NCBI GenBank assembly: GCA_038235705.1
Contig: JBBSTR010000111.1
Location: forward strand, 1 to 7,216
DNA: 7,216 nucleotides
From: CANKBT01 sp038235705
GTDB lineage: Bacteria; Actinomycetota; Actinomycetes; Mycobacteriales; SCTD01
Direction of reading: 5' to 3'
The position numbers and the translations under genes were made by a program. Under the pieces are notes generated by a model. It saw only the letters and a program-made list of their open reading frames with translations, was not told the origin of the DNA and did not search any database. Shown here one piece after another: positions 4,020 through 7,216 of this stretch (position 1 is the first letter of the stretch; every line of letters begins with the position of its first letter).

Positions 4020-6956
4020 ATGGACAACCGACTCGTCGTTCACGGCGCCCGGGAGCACAACCTCAAGGACGTCTCGGTCGACCTGCCGAGAGACGCCCTG
4101 ATCGTGTTCACGGGCCTGTCCGGTTCGGGGAAGTCTTCGCTGGCGTTCGACACGATCTTCGCCGAGGGGCAGCGGAGGTACGTCGAGTCGCTCAGCTCCT
4201 ACGCCCGCCAGTTCCTGGGGCAGATGGACAAGCCCGATGTCGACTTCATCGAGGGGCTGAGCCCTGCGGTCTCGATCGACCAGAAGTCGACCAACCGCAA
4301 CCCCCGGTCGACCGTCGGGACCGTGACAGAGGTCTACGACTACCTCCGCGTCCTGTTTGCCCGCGCCGGGACGCCGCACTGCCCGAAGTGCGGTCGGGTG
4401 ATCGCCCGGCAGCAGCCGAGCCAGATCGTCGACCAGATCATGACGCTCACCGAGGGCACCAGGTTCCAGGTCCTCGCCCCCGTCATCCGCGGTCGAAAGG
4501 GTGAATACGTCGACCTGTTCGCCGACCTGCAGACCAAGGGCTACAGCCGCGCGCGGGTCGACGGTGTCGTTCACAGCCTTGCCGAGCCGCCGGTTCTCAA
4601 GAAGCAGGAGAAGCACACGATCGAGGTGGTCGTCGACCGGCTCTCGGTGAAGGAGAGCGCGAAGCGACGGCTCACCGACTCGGTCGAGACGGCGCTCAAG
4701 CTGGGCAGCGGGCTCGTGATCCTGGAGTTCGTCGACCTCCCCGAGGACGACCCGGCCCGCGAGCGCACCTGGTCCGAGCACCTCGCCTGCCTCTACGACG
4801 ACCTGTCGTTCGAGGAGATGGAGCCGCGCAGCTTCTCCTTCAACGGACCGTACGGCGCCTGCCCGGACTGCTCGGGCCTCGGCGTCCGCATGGAGGTCGA
4901 CCCCGAGCTGGTCGTCCCCGACCCCGACAAGTCCCTGGCCGAGGGCGCGATCCAGCCCTGGAGCAGCGGCCACAACGTCGAATACTTCGGGCGCCTGCTC
5001 ACGGCGCTCGGCGACGCGCTGGGCTTCACCCTGCGTACGCCGTGGAAGAAGCTCACCAAGGTCCAGCAGCACGCCGTCCTGCACGGGCACGAGACCGAGG
5101 TGCACGTCCGCTACACCAACCGCTACGGGCGGACGCGCAGCTACTACACCGCGTTCGAGGGCGTGCTCCCGTTCCTGGAGCGGCGGCACACCGAGGCGGA
5201 GAGCGAGAGCTCGCGCGAGCGGTTCGAGGGCTACATGCGCGAGGTGCCGTGCCCGACCTGCAAGGGTCAGCGGCTCAAGCCCGAGGTGCTCGCGGTGACC
5301 CTGGGCGACCGGTCGATCTCCGACGTCGCGGCGCTGTCGATCGTGGACGCGGCCGAGTTCCTGCGGTCGCTCGAGCTGGACGCCCGGCAGGCGATGATCG
5401 CCGAGCGGGTCCTCAAAGAGGTCAACGCGCGGCTCGGCTTCCTGCTCGACGTCGGGCTCGACTACCTCTCGCTCGGCCGGTCCGCGGGTTCGCTGTCCGG
5501 CGGGGAGGCGCAGCGGATCCGGCTCGCGACCCAGATCGGCTCGGGCCTGGTCGGTGTGCTCTACGTGCTGGACGAGCCGTCGATCGGGCTGCACCAGCGC
5601 GACAACCGGCGGCTCATCGACACCCTCGTGCGACTGCGCGACCTCGGCAACACGCTGATCGTGGTCGAGCACGACGAGGACACCGTGCGCGCTTCGGACT
5701 GGGTCGTCGACGTCGGACCGGGGGCAGGGGAGCACGGCGGGCAGATCGTCGTGAGCGGGTCCGTGGACGACCTGCTGGCCTGTCCAGACTCCATCACTGG
5801 GCAGTACCTGTCGGGCGTCCTGCAGATGGCTGTGCCGGCAGTGCGGCGTGCGCGCACCAAGGGCCGCGAGCTGAAGGTCGTCGGCGCCCGTGAGCACAAC
5901 CTGCATGACGTGAGCGTGTCCTTCCCGCTCGGCCAGCTCGTCGCGGTCACCGGCGTCTCCGGCTCCGGCAAGTCGACCCTGGTCAACGACATCCTCTCCC
6001 GGGTGCTGGCGAACAAGCTGAACGGCTCCCGCGAGGTGCCGGGCCGTCACACCCGGGTGACCGGCGTCGAGCTGCTCGACAAGGTGGTGCGGGTCGACCA
6101 GTCGCCGATCGGGCGTACGCCACGGTCCAACCCGGCCACCTACACCGGCGTCTTCGACCACATGCGGCGGCTGTTCGCCGAGACCACCGAGGCCAAGGTC
6201 CGCGGCTACCTGCCGGGGCGGTTCAGCTTCAACGTCAAGGGCGGCCGCTGCGAGGCGTGCGCGGGTGACGGCACCATCAAGATCGAGATGAACTTTCTCC
6301 CGGACGTGTACGTGCCGTGCGAGGTCTGTGGCGGCGCCCGCTACAACCGAGAGACCCTCGAGGTGCACTTCAAGGGCAAGACCATCTCCGAGGTGCTGGA
6401 CCTGCCGATCGAGGAAGCGGCTGAGTTCTTCGAGGCCGTTCCGGCGATCAGTCGGCACCTCAAGACTCTGGTCGACGTCGGCCTCGGCTATGTCCGGCTC
6501 GGACAGCCGGCGCCGACGCTGTCCGGCGGTGAGGCGCAGCGCGTCAAGCTCGCCGCCGAGCTGCAGAAGCGGCAGATGGGCCGCACCGTCTACATCCTCG
6601 ACGAGCCCACCACCGGGCTCCACTTCGAGGACATCCGCAAGCTGCTGATCGTGCTCGGCCGCCTCGTCGAAGCCGGTAACTCGGTGATCGTGATCGAGCA
6701 CAACCTCGACGTCATCAAGACGGCGGACTGGGTGATCGACATGGGGCCCGAGGGTGGCTCGGGCGGTGGCATGGTTGTTGCCGAGGGCACCCCGGAGCAG
6801 GTTGCCGCTGCGCCGGGTTCGCACACCGGCCGCTTCCTCGCCGACGTGCTGTCGGGGCGTCACGCGGCCAAGGCGCCGGGTGCAGCCCGCCCCCGAACCC
6901 CCCGCCAGAAGGCCGCCCGTGCGTCGGCAGCAGAGCCGGTCGCCGCCTTGGGCTGA
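4020..6956 (+). CDS. uvrA: UvrABC system protein A, excision-repair ATPase
   Basis: A full-length 978-residue UvrA, the dimeric DNA-damage sensor of nucleotide excision repair, which loads UvrB at lesions before UvrC cuts. Both ABC ATPase halves are intact: Walker A at 32-39 (GLSGSGKS) and 645-653 (GVSGSGKST), signature LSGGEAQR at 492-499 and 834-841, and Walker B with DEP at 518-520 and 861-863. The second zinc finger is complete as C-X2-C-X19-C-X2-C (Cys744, 747, 767, 770). The first, E. coli-type finger is not: Cys257, Cys281 and Cys284 are present, but the position of the fourth cysteine is Asp260 (CLYD instead of CPxC). Further CPxC pairs occur at 121/124 and 411/414. Residues 947-978 form a basic Ala/Arg/Lys/Pro-rich tail past the conserved fold, presumably disordered. 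The start has a good ribosome binding site. uvrA is often SOS-controlled in actinobacteria, but no consensus LexA site is visible in the 80-bp gap. Confidence 0.98.
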   Translation: MDNRLVVHGAREHNLKDVSVDLPRDALIVFTGLSGSGKSSLAFDTIFAEGQRRYVESLSSYARQFLGQMDKPDVDFIEGLSPAVSIDQKSTNRNPRSTVGTVTEVYDYLRVLFARAGTPHCPKCGRVIARQQPSQIVDQIMTLTEGTRFQVLAPVIRGRKGEYVDLFADLQTKGYSRARVDGVVHSLAEPPVLKKQEKHTIEVVVDRLSVKESAKRRLTDSVETALKLGSGLVILEFVDLPEDDPARERTWSEHLACLYDDLSFEEMEPRSFSFNGPYGACPDCSGLGVRMEVDPELVVPDPDKSLAEGAIQPWSSGHNVEYFGRLLTALGDALGFTLRTPWKKLTKVQQHAVLHGHETEVHVRYTNRYGRTRSYYTAFEGVLPFLERRHTEAESESSRERFEGYMREVPCPTCKGQRLKPEVLAVTLGDRSISDVAALSIVDAAEFLRSLELDARQAMIAERVLKEVNARLGFLLDVGLDYLSLGRSAGSLSGGEAQRIRLATQIGSGLVGVLYVLDEPSIGLHQRDNRRLIDTLVRLRDLGNTLIVVEHDEDTVRASDWVVDVGPGAGEHGGQIVVSGSVDDLLACPDSITGQYLSGVLQMAVPAVRRARTKGRELKVVGAREHNLHDVSVSFPLGQLVAVTGVSGSGKSTLVNDILSRVLANKLNGSREVPGRHTRVTGVELLDKVVRVDQSPIGRTPRSNPATYTGVFDHMRRLFAETTEAKVRGYLPGRFSFNVKGGRCEACAGDGTIKIEMNFLPDVYVPCEVCGGARYNRETLEVHFKGKTISEVLDLPIEEAAEFFEAVPAISRHLKTLVDVGLGYVRLGQPAPTLSGGEAQRVKLAAELQKRQMGRTVYILDEPTTGLHFEDIRKLLIVLGRLVEAGNSVIVIEHNLDVIKTADWVIDMGPEGGSGGGMVVAEGTPEQVAAAPGSHTGRFLADVLSGRHAAKAPGAARPRTPRQKAARASAAEPVAALG

Positions 6957-6972
6957 GGCACCGCGGTGCTGC

Positions 6973-7216
6973 TCAGACAGCTGGCTGCCCCTCAGCCGGC
7001 GCCTTGCGCCGTACGGCTACCAGTTGCGACGTCGTTCGACTGCACCCACGCCCAGCAGGACCGCCCCTGAGCTGCGCCTTCCAGCGCGGTGCCTTCCCGA
7101 GCTGTGCCTTGTTTCGCGGTGCCTTCTTACGTCGTGCCCGGCTTCGCGGTGCCTTCCTACGTCGTGCCCGGCTTCGCCGTGCCTTCCTACGTCGTGCCCC
7201 GCTGCGCTGTGCCACC
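6973..7216 (-). CDS. Possible 3' end of a basic pentapeptide-repeat protein, partial and uncertain
   Basis: The minus strand is open from the right edge to a TGA at 6973-6975, giving about 80 codons, and would be convergent with uvrA. It encodes a highly basic run of pentapeptides of the form A-(P/R/Q)-(R/L)-x-(K/R), such as APRSR, ARRRK, APRNK, AQLGK and APRWK, followed by a non-repeating tail ending in KAPAEGQPAV. Basic KAP-type repeats occur in tails of actinobacterial nucleoid proteins, but this is not a recognised match. Against coding: the frame uses codons unusual here (CGA, CGT, AGG, GCA, GTA, CAA). The plus strand from 7071 is also open and reads xAVPS/YVVPG-type pentapeptides with much higher GC3, but lacks an evident start. 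Because the repeat is 15 bp, every frame repeats, so the coding strand cannot be decided here. Confidence 0.3.
   Translation of the reverse strand, partial: VAQRSGARRRKARRSRARRRKAPRSRARRKKAPRNKAQLGKAPRWKAQLRGGPAGRGCSRTTSQLVAVRRKAPAEGQPAV
6983..7016 (+). terminator. Possible hairpin terminator region after uvrA
   Basis: About 27 bases after the uvrA stop, overlapping inverted repeats could fold in the transcript: GGCTG-cccct-CAGCC at 6983-6997 and GGCGC-ctt-GCGCC at 6998-7010, the latter flanked by an outer AGCCG/CGGCT pair. A separate perfect 12-bp palindrome, GCACCGCGGTGC, lies at 6958-6969. There is no T-run, which is common for intrinsic terminators in GC-rich actinobacteria, so the call rests on hairpins alone. 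Confidence 0.35.
7064..7213. repeat. Ten 15-bp tandem repeats downstream of uvrA
   Basis: Ten consecutive 15-bp units occupy 7064-7213 and probably continue past the edge. Nearly all end in GTGCC, for example ttcctacgtcgtgcc (7154-7168 and 7184-7198), cggcttcgcggtgcc (7139-7153) and ttcccgagctgtgcc (7094-7108). From about 7124 rightwards, two unit types alternate, making a 30-bp higher-order repeat whose copies are nearly identical, while the leftmost units are more diverged. A length that is a multiple of three and a diverged edge suggest slippage expansion in a coding sequence, but the coding strand is uncertain. Confidence 0.88.

Noticed and set aside
3936..6863. An open reading frame of about 975 codons antisense to nearly all of uvrA
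   Set aside because: It mirrors uvrA codon bias: G or C in third positions removes stops from this antisense frame. The translation is a biased Arg/Leu/Asp/Val mix with no recognisable domain.

Overview
The window comes from a very GC-rich, high-GC3 genome, most likely an actinobacterium of the Nocardioides/Propionibacteriales type. The UvrA reads like the mycobacterial and streptomycete protein, the methyltransferase, crotonase and MBL hydrolase are typical actinobacterial versions, and one promoter looks leaderless (TANNNT seven bases before an ATG). The genus is inferred from family resemblance only.

Layout, left to right. (1) 1-257, minus: 5' end of an unrecognised gene cut by the window edge. 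(2) 274-355: palindrome array A. (3) 372-1004, minus: class I SAM-dependent methyltransferase. (4) 1005-1043: short divergent promoter region. (5) 1044-1820, plus: enoyl-CoA hydratase/isomerase family protein. (6) 1821-1994: convergent gap with a CTG/GCC-rich tract and palindrome array B. (7) 1995-3005, minus: AbiEi-antitoxin-like N-terminal region joined to a DUF559/Vsr-type nuclease-like C-terminal region. (8) 3006-3282: intergenic region with palindrome array C. (9) 3283-3939, minus: glyoxalase II-like MBL hydrolase, divergent from (10) 4020-6956, plus: uvrA, the damage-recognition ATPase of nucleotide excision repair. (11) 6957-7216: possible hairpins, then ten 15-bp tandem repeats running to the right edge, perhaps the 3' end of a basic repeat protein on the minus strand.

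The most unusual feature is a family of 20-bp palindromes (consensus GGTCAGAGTGCGCTCTGACC) present ten times in three separate arrays of 3, 3 and 4 copies. In all three arrays the start-to-start distance is exactly 31 bp (20-bp palindrome plus 11-bp spacer), even where palindrome and spacer sequences have diverged. Every array lies just downstream of a minus-strand stop codon, and the two short divergent promoter gaps have none. The 31-bp step is close to three helical turns, so bound proteins would sit on one DNA face; in RNA each copy would fold into an 8-bp hairpin with a 4-base loop. Either a phased protein-binding array or a multi-hairpin 3'-end element would fit.

The protein-coding genes are otherwise mostly ordinary housekeeping and accessory genes. 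UvrA and the MBL hydrolase are a commonly seen actinobacterial neighbour pair. The nuclease-like gene is an accessory gene bracketed by arrays B and C.
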